A stretch of DNA of 30,312 bases from Nitrospiraceae bacterium (GTDB lineage Bacteria > Nitrospirota > Nitrospiria > Nitrospirales > Nitrospiraceae): contig SYGW01000084.1 of assembly GCA_005800255.1 (NCBI GenBank), forward strand, positions 1-30,312. Reading direction: 5' to 3'. Below are positions 9,026 through 17,104 of the stretch, one piece after another. Both the position numbers and the translations under genes were made by a program. The first letter of the stretch is position 1; the number at the start of each line of letters is the position of its first letter. The notes beneath the pieces are model-generated. The model saw nothing but the letters and a program-made list of their open reading frames with translations. It made no database searches and had not been told where the DNA came from.

Positions 9026-10390
9026 ATGCAACAGATCATGGTTGTCGGGGCCGGGTCCGTCGGCGGCTTTTTCGGGGCGCATCTCGCCAAACAAAACCCC
9101 AACGTTTCGTTCCTGCTGCGGCCGCGCACGTTGCGGGCCGTTCGGGCCAACGGCCTGACGATCCGCAGCGCCTCCGGGACTTTCACCGTCCGGCCTCCCT
9201 GCGCCTCCGATCCCCGCGAGTTGCCGGCGCCGGATCTCATCATCCTGGCCGTCAAGGCTTTCGATTTGGATGCCGCGCTGGACCAGCTCGAGCCGGTTCT
9301 GACTGAGCGAATGGTCCTGCTGACGCTTCAGAACGGCGTGGATGTGGAGGATCGCCTTCTGAGCCGACTCAAGCGGGATTGTGTCGTGGGGGGGGTGGCG
9401 TTCATCTATTCCAAAATCGTCGAGCCGGGCGTGATTGAGCATTACAAGCGCGGGGCTGTGTCCATCGGCGAGCTGATGGGACACAAGAGTCCAAGGGTTC
9501 TGGCAATCGCCGACTTGTTCAAGCAGGCCGGCCTTCCCTGCCATCTGGTGGACGACATCCGTCGCGTCAAGTGGGAGAAGATGTGCTGGAACTGCGCCTT
9601 CAATCCCCTGACGGTCCTGATCAACGATCGGATCGCGAAAGCCTTGGATCATCCGGAAATGCTGCCGGTGATCCGCCAGATTGTCGGAGAGGTGGCGGCG
9701 GTGGCGGCCACGCTGAAAGTCCCGTTGAGCGAGGATATCGCCGACAAGGTGGTGCGCTGGTCCCAGGAGATCAGAGCCATTCACACCTCCATGTACGACG
9801 ATTGGAAGGCGGGCCGGCAGACGGAGATCGACGCGCTCAACGGCTATATCGTCAGGCTGGGACATGAGTTGGGCATTCCGGTTCCTTTGAATGAAGCTCT
9901 CACGGCGACGATCAAGGTGATCACGGAGCGCGAACGGAGCGGACCAGGGATCCTCAGGATCGACGGAGACGTCATTCAACCGATCCAGTTCGACCTGGAT
10001 GTCATCGTCAAGCTTCCAGCCGAACATCACGTGCCGGATGTGAGCAAGTTTGCACCAGGGTTCAAGGGGAAAGGCGTGCGGGTCAAGGGCTTGCTCGAAG
10101 TGCCGGCCATGGCCATCGGTGCCGACCATGTCACGTTCCATTCCCTGGACGGCAAGTTTGCCGCTTGCCTGACCATTCCCCAGGCGGTAGAACACGGGGT
10201 CTTGATTTACGAGTCGGACGGCGCCCCGCTTTCGGAACAAAAAGGCGGCCCCTTCCGGCTGATCGCGCCCGGTCTCGGTGATCTCTGCGCCAATGTCAAA
10301 GGGGTCGGGCGTATTCAGGTGTCCAAAGGGCCTGGCAGGGACACCAGGCCATCCTTGAACTGCGATCCCAAACTATCTCCGTCCAGTTGA
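9026..10390 (+). CDS. ketopantoate reductase fused to a sulfite-oxidase-type molybdopterin-binding domain
   Basis: A 454-residue, two-domain protein. Residues 1-310 are a ketopantoate reductase (NADPH-dependent reduction of 2-dehydropantoate to pantoate): VVGAGSVGGFFGAHLA (6-21), LAVKAFD, LQNGVDVE, catalytic Lys185 in KWEKMCWNCAFNPLT with Asn189 and Asn193, and EIDALNGYIVRLGHELGIPVPLNEAL. Residues about 320-432 resemble the oxidoreductase molybdopterin-binding domain (PF00174): GKGVRVKGLLEVPAM, HVTFHSLDGKF, LIYESDGAPLSEQKGGPFRLIAPG, ANVKGVGRIQV. The usual Mo-ligand Cys ahead of the G-x-GV segment is not seen, so metal binding is doubtful. The ATG follows GGAG by five bases. A 6-bp hairpin (10379-10396) has the stop codon in its loop. 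It could be panE for CoA synthesis; the fused tail makes the exact role uncertain. Confidence 0.85.
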   Translation: MQQIMVVGAGSVGGFFGAHLAKQNPNVSFLLRPRTLRAVRANGLTIRSASGTFTVRPPCASDPRELPAPDLIILAVKAFDLDAALDQLEPVLTERMVLLTLQNGVDVEDRLLSRLKRDCVVGGVAFIYSKIVEPGVIEHYKRGAVSIGELMGHKSPRVLAIADLFKQAGLPCHLVDDIRRVKWEKMCWNCAFNPLTVLINDRIAKALDHPEMLPVIRQIVGEVAAVAATLKVPLSEDIADKVVRWSQEIRAIHTSMYDDWKAGRQTEIDALNGYIVRLGHELGIPVPLNEALTATIKVITERERSGPGILRIDGDVIQPIQFDLDVIVKLPAEHHVPDVSKFAPGFKGKGVRVKGLLEVPAMAIGADHVTFHSLDGKFAACLTIPQAVEHGVLIYESDGAPLSEQKGGPFRLIAPGLGDLCANVKGVGRIQVSKGPGRDTRPSLNCDPKLSPSS

Positions 10391-10417
10391 GGACGGCGCG
10401 CTCTGCGGCACAAGATC

Positions 10418-11947
10418 ATGGCCATCCTCCCAGATCCAATGCCCCAGGCCTCTCCGGGAACGTTCCGGCTCTCCAAATCGAAATATCTCTCCGGGTTGCA
10501 ATGTCAGAAGCGGCTCTACCTGGAGATCCATGCGCCGACCTTGGCCGTCGCCCCCGATGAACAGACCCAGGCGATTCTGGACATGGGTACAGAAGTGGGC
10601 GAACTGGCCCGCCAGCGTTTCCCCGGCGGCGTCCTGGTGACGGCCGACCATCGCCATCCGACGGAGGCGCTGCGCCGAACCACCGCCCTACTCGCCGACC
10701 CGGCGGTGTCGGCGATATTCGAAGGGGGCCTGGAATATGACCGGGTCCTGGTCCGCGTCGATATCCTCGAACGAGTCGCGTCGGCGTCCGGCGGCCCGGA
10801 CGCCTGGCGTCTCATCGAGGTGAAATCATCGAGCCGGACGAAGGACATCCATATCAGCGACCTAGCGGTTCAGGCCCATGTCTTGCGGGGCGCCGGCCTT
10901 TCACTCGACGGCACATGGCTCATGCATATCAACACTCAGTATGTCTATCCGGGAGGCCCCCTGGATTTGACACAGCTGTTTTCCCTGCAGGACCTCTCCG
11001 CCCAGGTCGCCGCGCTGGAGCTGGACGTCGCTCCGCGCCTGGCCCGGATGAAAGCCATGCTGCAGGCGCAGCTCCCGCCCGCCATCGAGCCGGGCAGTCA
11101 TTGCCACCAGCCCTATGACTGTCCGTTCTGGGACCATTGTACGAAAGAGAAGCCGGTCCGCTGGATTTATCACTTACCGGGCAGCGCGCAGACGGTCGAG
11201 CGGCTGGCCCGTCAGGGCATCGAGACCATTGATGCCATTCCGCATAACGTCAAGCTCACCTCCCTGCAGCGCCGCGTCAAAGACAATGTCGAATGGATTG
11301 ATGCGCGCCTGCACGACGCGCTCTCGTCCGTCCGCTTTCCCGTCCATCACCTCGACTTTGAAACCTTCATGCCCGCCATCCCCAAATTTCCGATGACCAG
11401 GCCCTATCAGGTCATTCCGACGCAATGGTCCAATCACATCGAGACGGAAGGGGAACAGGTCAGGCACGAGGCCTATCTCTGCCGCGATTCCGACGATCCG
11501 CGTGACGAGTTTGCGGTCACCTTGCTCGCATCCCTCGGGCGAGAAGGCAGTATTTGCGTCTATTCCGACTATGAACGGACCGTGCTGCAGCGATTGGCCG
11601 ATGCCTTGCCGTCGCTGCGGGCCGACCTCACGCAGGCCATGGCCCGTTTGTGGGATTTGCTCACGATCGTCAAAGCGCATTATTACCATCCAGCGTTTGC
11701 CGGTTCCTTTTCGATCAAGTCCGTCCTGCCGGCCCTGGTACCGGACCTGAGCTACGAGGACCTGGAGATCAGAGAAGGGGGTACGGCTGCGCGGGCCTAC
11801 CAGCAGATGGTCTTCGAAGAAACCGACTGGATGGAGAAGGAACGATTGCGGGACGCGTTGTTGCAATATTGCGAACGGGACACCCTGGCCATGGTGGCGG
11901 TCCGTAAAGCCTTGGCGGTTCGGGCCATGGAGGCGAGGCATGACTAA
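10418..11947 (+). CDS. DUF2779-type protein: Cas4-like Fe-S nuclease fused to DEDD exonuclease fold
   Basis: A 509-residue cytoplasmic protein with two nuclease-like parts. The N-terminal half has LSKSKYLSGLQCQKRLYL (Cys29), Asp115 in RVDILERV, and the PD-(D/E)XK core IEVKSSS (Glu134, Lys136). It closes with Cys229, Cys235 and Cys241, the one-plus-three cysteine layout of Cas4/AddB [4Fe-4S] nucleases. The C-terminal half is the DUF2779 region with HLDFETFMP (Asp313, Glu315), CVYSDYERTVL and YCERDTLAMV (Asp488), the spacing expected of a DEDD-type RNase H-fold 3'-5' exonuclease. A role in DNA or RNA processing or repair is inferred. No CRISPR array or other cas gene is present. The start is uncertain (ATG 10418 or 10439). 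The HIT gene overlaps its end by 8 bp. Confidence 0.85.
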   Translation: MAILPDPMPQASPGTFRLSKSKYLSGLQCQKRLYLEIHAPTLAVAPDEQTQAILDMGTEVGELARQRFPGGVLVTADHRHPTEALRRTTALLADPAVSAIFEGGLEYDRVLVRVDILERVASASGGPDAWRLIEVKSSSRTKDIHISDLAVQAHVLRGAGLSLDGTWLMHINTQYVYPGGPLDLTQLFSLQDLSAQVAALELDVAPRLARMKAMLQAQLPPAIEPGSHCHQPYDCPFWDHCTKEKPVRWIYHLPGSAQTVERLARQGIETIDAIPHNVKLTSLQRRVKDNVEWIDARLHDALSSVRFPVHHLDFETFMPAIPKFPMTRPYQVIPTQWSNHIETEGEQVRHEAYLCRDSDDPRDEFAVTLLASLGREGSICVYSDYERTVLQRLADALPSLRADLTQAMARLWDLLTIVKAHYYHPAFAGSFSIKSVLPALVPDLSYEDLEIREGGTAARAYQQMVFEETDWMEKERLRDALLQYCERDTLAMVAVRKALAVRAMEARHD

Positions 11948-12368
11948 ACGCAACCTGACATGCAAAGCCTGTGACGGTCGCTGGCCCCCGCAAAATCATC
12001 GGATCGCCGATCTTGGCCTGACCCTGGCCTATTTGTTTGAAGACCAGTTCTTTCTCGGTTGGACCGTGCTGGTGCTCAAGCGACATGCCACGGAACTGTA
12101 TGAATTGACCAAGGAAGAACGGGGCCTGGTGATTGAGGAGGTAAATGCCGTGGCTCAAGTGCTGGCGGGAGAATTCCATCCGGTGAAGGTCAACTACGGA
12201 CTTCTGGGGAATCAGCTCCCGCATATCCACTGGCACGTCGTCCCCAGGCTGGCCGACGATCCTGCGCCGCTCGAATCGGTCTGGGGCCATCCCCACCAAC
12301 CAAAGCCCTTGGGCGAACAAGCCCGAACGGAGCTGATCGCCAAGCTGCAAGCGAGCTTCCGAGGCTGA
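11940..12368 (+). CDS. HIT family nucleotide-binding protein
   Basis: A 142-residue histidine-triad protein. The triad HIHWHVVPR lies around residue 95, after NYGLLGNQLP, and the N-terminal part has FLGWTVLVLKRHATELYEL as in other HIT hydrolases. Members hydrolyse or transfer nucleotide monophosphates, for example cleaving AMP from adenylated compounds; the substrate cannot be told from sequence. A C-x-x-C pair near the N-terminus (CKAC) may add a zinc site. The start codon lies inside the end of the upstream nuclease gene (ATGACTAA overlap), which points to translational coupling and a common transcript. Confidence 0.9.
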   Translation: MTKRNLTCKACDGRWPPQNHRIADLGLTLAYLFEDQFFLGWTVLVLKRHATELYELTKEERGLVIEEVNAVAQVLAGEFHPVKVNYGLLGNQLPHIHWHVVPRLADDPAPLESVWGHPHQPKPLGEQARTELIAKLQASFRG

Positions 12369-12571
12369 CAGCAAGCCTTGCAGCGCCCGCAGGTGATCGA
12401 AGCGGCGGTTTGACAAGACACGATGAAAAAGCTAAAGATACTGGAGGTGTTGCTCCAGCTGCTCAACCACACAAACTGATAACAAGCAGCCGGTTCAACC
12501 GAAGGTTAGCATGGTAGGCATCGAGTCGCGCGTGCAGTTCCAGCTCACGCTGTAATTCTTGTCGCGGAGCG

Positions 12572-12693
12572 ACACCTTTTCATGGCAGTGGAGCTTCATG
12601 GCCCGCCGGTACTCTGGCGCGGCACTGCCCGGTGCGAAGTGAGATTCGCTGCAGATCGCCACTGAGCGTGGCTCCCGCCAAATAAGTTCGGGG
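12572..12693 (-). repeat. tRNA-Ser downstream block, copy A
   Basis: The sequence just 3' of tRNA-Ser(CGA) matches that 3' of tRNA-Ser(TGA) (21077-21206) over roughly 125 bp with small indels. Strongest blocks are ACACCTTTTCATGGCAGTGG (12572-12591), GATTCGCTGCAGATCGCC (12643-12660) and GGCTCCCGCCAAATAAGTTC (12670-12689). Similarity fades upstream of about 12560. The remaining non-coding stretch 12369-12560 shows nothing I can name apart from a small hairpin with CTGGAG/CTCCAG arms. Confidence 0.75.
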
Positions 12694-12783
<90 letters not shown>

Positions 12784-12794
12784 GTCTCTCAAGA

Positions 12795-12870
12795 AGTGAA
12801 CTGTGAACAGTGAATGGCAAGCGATTTAAGAAAGATATCGGTCTTAACCGGTCACCATTGACTATTCACA
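12795..12870. repeat. inverted 7-bp-period array between tadA and tRNA-Ser(CGA)
   Basis: Heptamers AGTGAAC, TGTGAAC and AGTGAAT (12795-12815) face GGTCACC, ATTGACT and ATTCACA (12850-12870). The halves form an imperfect 15-bp inverted repeat (12803-12817 against 12855-12869, two mismatches). The right half covers the tadA stop codon (12866-12868). The left half places TGA in all three plus-strand frames. Confidence 0.72.
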
Positions 12871-13360
12871 TACTTGCTCGTTCGCTCACCCCGTCTCGCA
12901 AGCCGCGAAAGAACGCCTGCAACAACTCCTGGCTTTCTCGTTCCAAGACCCCGCCCACGACCTGCACGCGATGGTTCAAGCGCCGTTCATCCGGCAGGTT
13001 GAAGACGGACCCGCAGGCGCCGGCTTTGGGATCCTTCGTGCCGAAGACCAGTCGAGAGACGCGGGACTGGATGATGGCGCCGGCGCACATGGAACAGGGC
13101 TCGACCGTGACATACATGGTGGTGCCGGTCAGTCGCCAGCTCCCGAGCTTGGTGGCGGCCTCTCGGATGGCCACGACTTCCGCATGCGCGGTCGGGTCCT
13201 GCCAGACCTCTCGGAAATTGTGGACCTGCGCCAGCACCTGCCCATCGAGCACCAAGACGGCGGCGATCGGCACTTCGCCGAGCGCCGGGGCCAGCCTGGC
13301 CTGCTCCAACGCCAGCTGCATATATTCCAGGTCCTTGTCGGCGATAAAACTCATACGCAT
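12866..13360 (-). CDS. tadA: tRNA-specific adenosine(34) deaminase
   Basis: Deaminates adenosine 34 to inosine in the anticodon wobble position, classically of tRNA-Arg(ACG). The 164 residues have the zinc and catalytic motif AHAEVVAI (His59, Glu61) and PCSMCAGAI (Cys89, Cys92), plus GEVPIAAVLV and VFGTKDPKAGACGS, which mark TadA rather than cytidine or guanine deaminases. The start at 13360 has GAGAG upstream; a second ATG two codons in is equally plausible. A likely substrate gene, tRNA-Arg(ACG), lies at 20237-20312. Confidence 0.95.
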   Translation of the reverse strand: MRMSFIADKDLEYMQLALEQARLAPALGEVPIAAVLVLDGQVLAQVHNFREVWQDPTAHAEVVAIREAATKLGSWRLTGTTMYVTVEPCSMCAGAIIQSRVSRLVFGTKDPKAGACGSVFNLPDERRLNHRVQVVGGVLERESQELLQAFFRGLRDGVSERASM

Positions 13361-13437
13361 CGCACTCTCAGACGGTCTGCAGCGCGCGGTATCTTAACAC
13401 AGCCACTCCGTACGGAGAAGCCCTCATGAATCACAGG

Positions 13438-14337
13438 CTAGCGGCGGAAGAATTCAAATTCGACGCGAAGTTGGATGGCCGTGTAGCGCTGCACCAATCC
13501 GGCGCGGTCGAGCGGCATGTCTTGCTCGTGATAGAGGCTGATCTCCGCATCCTTCCAGCGCAAGGCGAGGCCGGTGATCCAATCCAGCTCGGAGGGCCGG
13601 AGCGCATGGCCGTTGGTCCGATCCGTAAAGAAATTCGTGTCCACGAACAGCACGGCCAGGTTGCGGTAGAGGTCAATGTCCGTATGGGCGACGTACCGGT
13701 AGAGGGCGCGGCCGGTGTTGTCGGGGCGCGCGAAGTAGCTTTGGTTATAGAAGAGCCAACCAGCGCCGACATAGGCGGTGATATTTTGCTTGGGGAAGAC
13801 CGAGCGCCACCAGGACCACTGGTTCGCGTCGGTCATGCGGTAGGTCAGCAGCGTGTCCCCATAGGTCTGTTTGGTGCCGCTCCGGTCCAGCGGCGCGTCC
13901 CGCTCGTACTGCACCCGCCAGCCGAAATTGTTCCAGGACCCGGTGAAGGCGTAGGTCTGGTCCCATTCCGTCAGGGTAATCCAGCCTTTTTTCCGGTCCG
14001 AGAAGAAATTCTGGTCCGTATAGAACTGGAGGTATTCCTTGTAGAGGTCCGTTTCCACGTGGACCATGTGCCGGAGACCGGCTAAACCGGTATTGTCAGG
14101 CCGGGCGGCGAAGGTGGGGTTATCGACAAGGACGGACGAGAGCAGGTAGCCGCGCACCCGATGGTCTTCATGTTCTTCAGGATGGGCGACCCCTTCTTCC
14201 TGTACTTCGCCGATGGCAGGGAGAGGGCGCCCGTATTTTTCCAGCGCCGCAGCTGGATTGGGACAAGCGAAAAGGTAGAGGCAGAGCCATCCTGCATGCC
14301 ACGCCTGTCCGGCACTCAGCCCTGTCCCCTTGCCCAT
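13438..14337 (-). CDS. outer-membrane beta-barrel protein with internal duplication
   Basis: A 299-residue predicted exported protein. A hydrophobic stretch near residues 16-31 ending in AAA-L fits a signal peptide. The remainder alternates aromatic and polar residues and ends in Phe-Phe-Arg-Arg, as in outer-membrane barrels. Two copies of a repeat of about 90 residues are visible (about 78-168 and 203-293). Each begins ARPDNTG, continues with TDxNFFxDR and ends with PLDRxG followed by an amphipathic strand; the duplication suggests a barrel made of two similar halves. I cannot assign a substrate. The ATG at 14337 follows GAGGA; a GTG two codons upstream is possible. It lies between tadA and the glycosyltransferase-like gene on the same strand. 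Confidence 0.75.
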   Translation of the reverse strand: MGKGTGLSAGQAWHAGWLCLYLFACPNPAAALEKYGRPLPAIGEVQEEGVAHPEEHEDHRVRGYLLSSVLVDNPTFAARPDNTGLAGLRHMVHVETDLYKEYLQFYTDQNFFSDRKKGWITLTEWDQTYAFTGSWNNFGWRVQYERDAPLDRSGTKQTYGDTLLTYRMTDANQWSWWRSVFPKQNITAYVGAGWLFYNQSYFARPDNTGRALYRYVAHTDIDLYRNLAVLFVDTNFFTDRTNGHALRPSELDWITGLALRWKDAEISLYHEQDMPLDRAGLVQRYTAIQLRVEFEFFRR

Positions 14338-14484
14338 CCACACGACATCCTCGGTTGTTCTGTCGGCTCCGGATGATCCGGTTGCCTTGTGGTTCGATTC
14401 TCATGAAAGACCGATTCTTGTAGCCGTGTCGGAGCGAAGTGTCAAGGAAAGAGTAGCGGGAAGAGTAGAGGGATTGAGGCGATC

Positions 14485-14586
14485 TCAGAGTCGCCCGACC
14501 AGATCAATCTCGCCGGTCGGTTGGGGACGGCCTCCTTCCGGTTCCAGGCTCACGGCACACTTCGTGATCTCGGTCGGATCGGGCAT
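14485..14586 (-). CDS. possible 33-residue small protein
   Basis: A short frame starting MPDPTEITKCAVSLEPEGG and ending GEIDLVGRL, with codon use like its neighbours. The frame also reads sensibly for a dozen codons upstream (RCKSRLIVHS), but no start codon is available there and no Shine-Dalgarno precedes the ATG. It may be a real small protein or the tail of a decayed gene. Confidence 0.25.
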   Translation of the reverse strand: MPDPTEITKCAVSLEPEGGRPQPTGEIDLVGRL

Positions 14587-14635
14587 GCTGTGGACGATGA
14601 GGCGGCTCTTGCACCTAGTGACGGTTGAAACGGTG

Positions 14636-14659
14636 CCGGCGCCAGCCAGGCGGCGCCGG
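14636..14659 (-). terminator. GC-rich hairpin after the glycosyltransferase-like gene
   Basis: Perfect 8-bp stem (14636-14643 against 14652-14659) with an 8-base loop, beginning one base after the stop codon at 14661-14663. Only TTT follows shortly downstream, so factor-independent termination is not assured. Confidence 0.4.
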
Positions 14660-14660
14660 G

Positions 14661-15746
14661 CTAGTGGAAGTATGGCGCCAGGATGGCTGCGGCCTCGGCC
14701 GCTCCGGTCGGCGCCGGCGGAGCATGGAGCGGGGCGGGCAAGGCCAACACCGCCGCAAGCGCCGCCCCCCAACGACCCGCCTCGAAATCCTGAACGGACA
14801 GTGGCAACGCACGCCCATAGCGGTGAAGAAACTGTACGAGACACGCTTCTTCCGCAAAGTCATACCGCCTGACATAGAGGGTGGGTTTTCCCATGACGAC
14901 GGCCTCCACCGTCATATTGTAGCCGGGCTTGGTGACAATCACATCGGCGGAGGCCATGAGCGAGCCAAAGGGCAGGGGAAGCAATGCCGCCGGTCTCACG
15001 CGATCATAGGAAGCCTGGCCCATATCGCTGACGATGAACCGGTAGCCCTGAAGGGCTTCGAGCCGCCTCAGCGGGAGACGGTTCATGGCGATGCCCCCGA
15101 ACCCCACCAGGACCAGGAACTCCTCCGGCTGAGCCCCTAATGAGGCGATGAGCCGGGCCCGCTCAGGGACCAAAGGGCTGACGATAGGGGAGAGATCGGT
15201 TTGCTTGAGGAACGCGGAAAAGGACATGCCGGGAACAAGCCGCATCAGCAGGTCCGCACGGCTGTAGGCTTGCCGGATCTGCTGGATCACATTCGCCTGC
15301 CGAGTATCGCCCTGCGTCATGAGCGGTTCCAGGATCTGATCCCAGGACAAGCTGGACATCGCAATTGTGGGGAGGCCGACCCTGGCTCCGGCCTCGACAG
15401 CCAGGTGGGAAATATTCGACAGCAACAGGACAGGCGATCTGGCGCGAATGGCGCGGACTTCTTCTTCGACCCTGACTTCCCACCGTTCGTGAAACCGTTG
15501 CGTCTCGGCCCAGGTTGCGGCCTGGTCGATATGGAGCGGGTTCTCCTGCACACAGCCGACATCCTGCGGCTGAGGGCTGAGTTCCCAGGGAATTTCGAGG
15601 CGCCCCTCAAAAAACCGCCTGGGCACCGTGGTACGGAGCAGGGCTTTGAGGCCGGAGATGCGGGTTCCAAGTTCATTGAGCACCGGGACCGTTTGCGCGG
15701 CATGCCCGAACCCATGGCCTGAGATGGAGCACCAGATCAGCGGCAT
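14661..15746 (-). CDS. GT-B-fold glycosyltransferase-like protein
   Basis: A 361-residue cytoplasmic protein. The N-terminus MPLIWCSISGHGFGHAAQ resembles the glycine-rich first strand and loop of MurG-like glycosyltransferases, and especially the N-terminal domain fused to L-arabinokinase in plants. The C-terminal half has LVLVGFGGIA, then DVIVTKPGYNMTVEAVVMGKPTLYV, the usual nucleotide-sugar-binding segment of GT-B enzymes (glycosyltransferase family 28 type). Donor and acceptor cannot be deduced. It starts 9 bp after the small TPR gene, so co-transcription is likely. A non-enzymatic sugar-nucleotide-binding role is possible. Confidence 0.7.
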   Translation of the reverse strand: MPLIWCSISGHGFGHAAQTVPVLNELGTRISGLKALLRTTVPRRFFEGRLEIPWELSPQPQDVGCVQENPLHIDQAATWAETQRFHERWEVRVEEEVRAIRARSPVLLLSNISHLAVEAGARVGLPTIAMSSLSWDQILEPLMTQGDTRQANVIQQIRQAYSRADLLMRLVPGMSFSAFLKQTDLSPIVSPLVPERARLIASLGAQPEEFLVLVGFGGIAMNRLPLRRLEALQGYRFIVSDMGQASYDRVRPAALLPLPFGSLMASADVIVTKPGYNMTVEAVVMGKPTLYVRRYDFAEEACLVQFLHRYGRALPLSVQDFEAGRWGAALAAVLALPAPLHAPPAPTGAAEAAAILAPYFH

Positions 15747-15755
15747 GCGGGGAGG

Positions 15756-16073
15756 CTATCCAAGCGTCTGGAGCAGGGCCCGCAGTTCCGGGACCAGATC
15801 CACCCCGCCGGAGGATCGGCCGGACTGGGCTGCGTCGATCCCGGCCTGTAAGACCGGCCGGGCTTCTTCCTTGCGTCCGAGTTTGACGAGGGCGCGGCCC
15901 AGGGCCAGGTGGGAGGCGACATGCGTCGGATCCAATTGAACGGCGATCTGTAAATGCTCGGCAGCTTCGGAGAGGTCGCCGCCTTCCTGCAGCAGCTTAT
16001 TGCCCAGCCCGTAGCGTCCCAAGAATCCCTTCGGATTTTTGGTCACCATCTGGCGGAATGCGTCAATATCCAT
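15756..16073 (-). CDS. small tetratricopeptide-repeat protein
   Basis: A 105-residue protein, MDIDAFRQMVTKNPKGFLGRYG onward, with about two TPR units: residues 19-52 (GRYGLGNKLL...DLSEAAEHLQIAVQLDP) and 53-84 (ASHLALGRALVKLGRKEEARPVLQAGI). The ATG at 16071-16073 is chosen because an AGGA lies just upstream and the longer frame has atypical sequence. It probably acts as a scaffold for protein contacts. It sits between a larger TPR gene (69 bp upstream) and the glycosyltransferase-like gene (9 bp downstream). Confidence 0.75.
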   Translation of the reverse strand: MDIDAFRQMVTKNPKGFLGRYGLGNKLLQEGGDLSEAAEHLQIAVQLDPTHVASHLALGRALVKLGRKEEARPVLQAGIDAAQSGRSSGGVDLVPELRALLQTLG

Positions 16074-16142
16074 GATCCTGCTCTGCCCCCTCTCCGGTCG
16101 CGCGGCATCATAGCATGAAGTCTCGCCGGCCATCCACAGCGC

Positions 16143-16916
16143 TTACCGTTCCAATCGGGCTTGCCGCAGGACCGCCAGGCGAGTTTCATCCTCCGCCGCC
16201 TGTGCCAGCCGATACCGGCTATTCACCAAAACCACCCGTTCCAGACATCGAACGGCCGAGAGCCGATCGCCTCGCCGTTCGTAGAGTGACGCCAGGAGGC
16301 GCAGCACCGCGGCTTCGCCCGGCTCATTGCCGAGCTTGATGAAGTGTTCCAATGCGTTGTTGAGACATTGCTCGGCCTGATCATTCCGGCCTTCGGCTAG
16401 AAAGGTCTTGCCCAGTTGACTGTAGGTCACGGCCAGCCCATCTTCGTCCCCCGCGACGCGATGGGAATCCAGGGCTTGTTTGAAGGCGGCGATTGCTGCT
16501 TCATAGCGATGGCTGGCCGCTTCCTGGAGCCCGAGGTTCGAATAGAGGATGCCGAGCGCCCGATGGTCCCGGCGCGGCACGAGCATGTCCAAGGCTTCGA
16601 GGTAGTAGGGCCGCGCCTGATCCGGATGGCCTGCCTCGGCCTGGATATTGCCCAGATGCACCAAGGTCTGCCCGATGGCCCGCGGGTCCGGCTCAGCACG
16701 CTGGATGGCCAGGACTTCCCGATAATATCGGTCCGCCTCGTCCAGCGCTCCCAGCATGGCACAGACGTTTCCGAGGTTGCCGAGCGTCTCGGTGAGCGAC
16801 GATGCGAGGCCGTAGACCCTGTCCTCCGCAAGCGCCAGTTCAAACCAGTGCCGGGCTTGCGCGAGATCGCCTCGGTGCAGAAAGATCTTGCCTTTTTCCT
16901 TGTGCGCCTCCGACAC
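16143..16916 (-). CDS. tetratricopeptide-repeat protein
   Basis: A 257-residue protein made almost entirely of TPR helices, about six units. Recognisable ones begin near GNLGNVCAMLGALDEADRYY, HLGNIQAEAGHPDQARPYYLEAL, YSNLGLQEAASHRYEAAIAAFKQAL, QLGKTFLAEGRNDQAEQCL and LLASLYERRGDRLSAVRCLERVV. The pattern is closest to the longer, LGN-like TPR variety used in multi-protein assemblies. There is no signal peptide. The GTG at 16914-16916 has no Shine-Dalgarno, so the start is uncertain. The upstream small secreted protein ends 5 bp before this start. Confidence 0.8.
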   Translation of the reverse strand: MSEAHKEKGKIFLHRGDLAQARHWFELALAEDRVYGLASSLTETLGNLGNVCAMLGALDEADRYYREVLAIQRAEPDPRAIGQTLVHLGNIQAEAGHPDQARPYYLEALDMLVPRRDHRALGILYSNLGLQEAASHRYEAAIAAFKQALDSHRVAGDEDGLAVTYSQLGKTFLAEGRNDQAEQCLNNALEHFIKLGNEPGEAAVLRLLASLYERRGDRLSAVRCLERVVLVNSRYRLAQAAEDETRLAVLRQARLER

Positions 16917-16921
16917 GATGG

Positions 16922-17104
16922 TTAGGATAGGACGAAGCGAAAGCGAAATCCAATTTCATGTGCGGTGAGTAGGGGAGTAGAAGTCTCGGCTTTGGTTCTC
17001 TGCGCCGCGAGCGACGGTATGGGCGCGATCCAACCGAGCAGGCCCAGCAACAGCCAGAATCTAATCCCCACCCTTGACGGCATCCTTGTCGTATTCTCCT
17101 TCAT
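16922..17104 (-). CDS. possible small secreted or membrane-anchored protein
   Basis: A 60-residue frame with a convincing signal-peptide pattern: basic start (MKENTTRMPSRVGIR), hydrophobic core (FWLLLGLLGWIAPIPS) and LAA-Q as a likely cleavage site, leaving about 25 mature residues. It overlaps the end of the upstream gene by 44 bp in another frame and ends 5 bp before the TPR gene. A start at the second Met (17083) would shorten the overlap. No family is recognised. Confidence 0.4.
   Translation of the reverse strand: MKENTTRMPSRVGIRFWLLLGLLGWIAPIPSLAAQRTKAETSTPLLTAHEIGFRFRFVLS

Larger units (their letters stand above)
14338..14660. other. 323-bp gap between the barrel and glycosyltransferase-like genes
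   Basis: No confident gene. It holds a doubtful 33-codon frame (14485-14586, minus) and a GC-rich hairpin (14636-14659). I see no tRNA-like or repeat sequence here. Confidence 0.5.

Noticed and set aside
10418..11947. Cas4-like protein as a sign of a CRISPR-Cas locus
   Set aside because: No array of regular repeats and no other cas-like gene occurs in the window; the DUF2779 half shows it is a different family.
12423..12479. 18-codon frame MKKLKILEVLLQLLNHTN on the plus strand
   Set aside because: It looks like an amphipathic peptide but has no ribosome-binding site, lies in non-coding sequence before the tRNA-Ser block, and is short enough to arise by chance.
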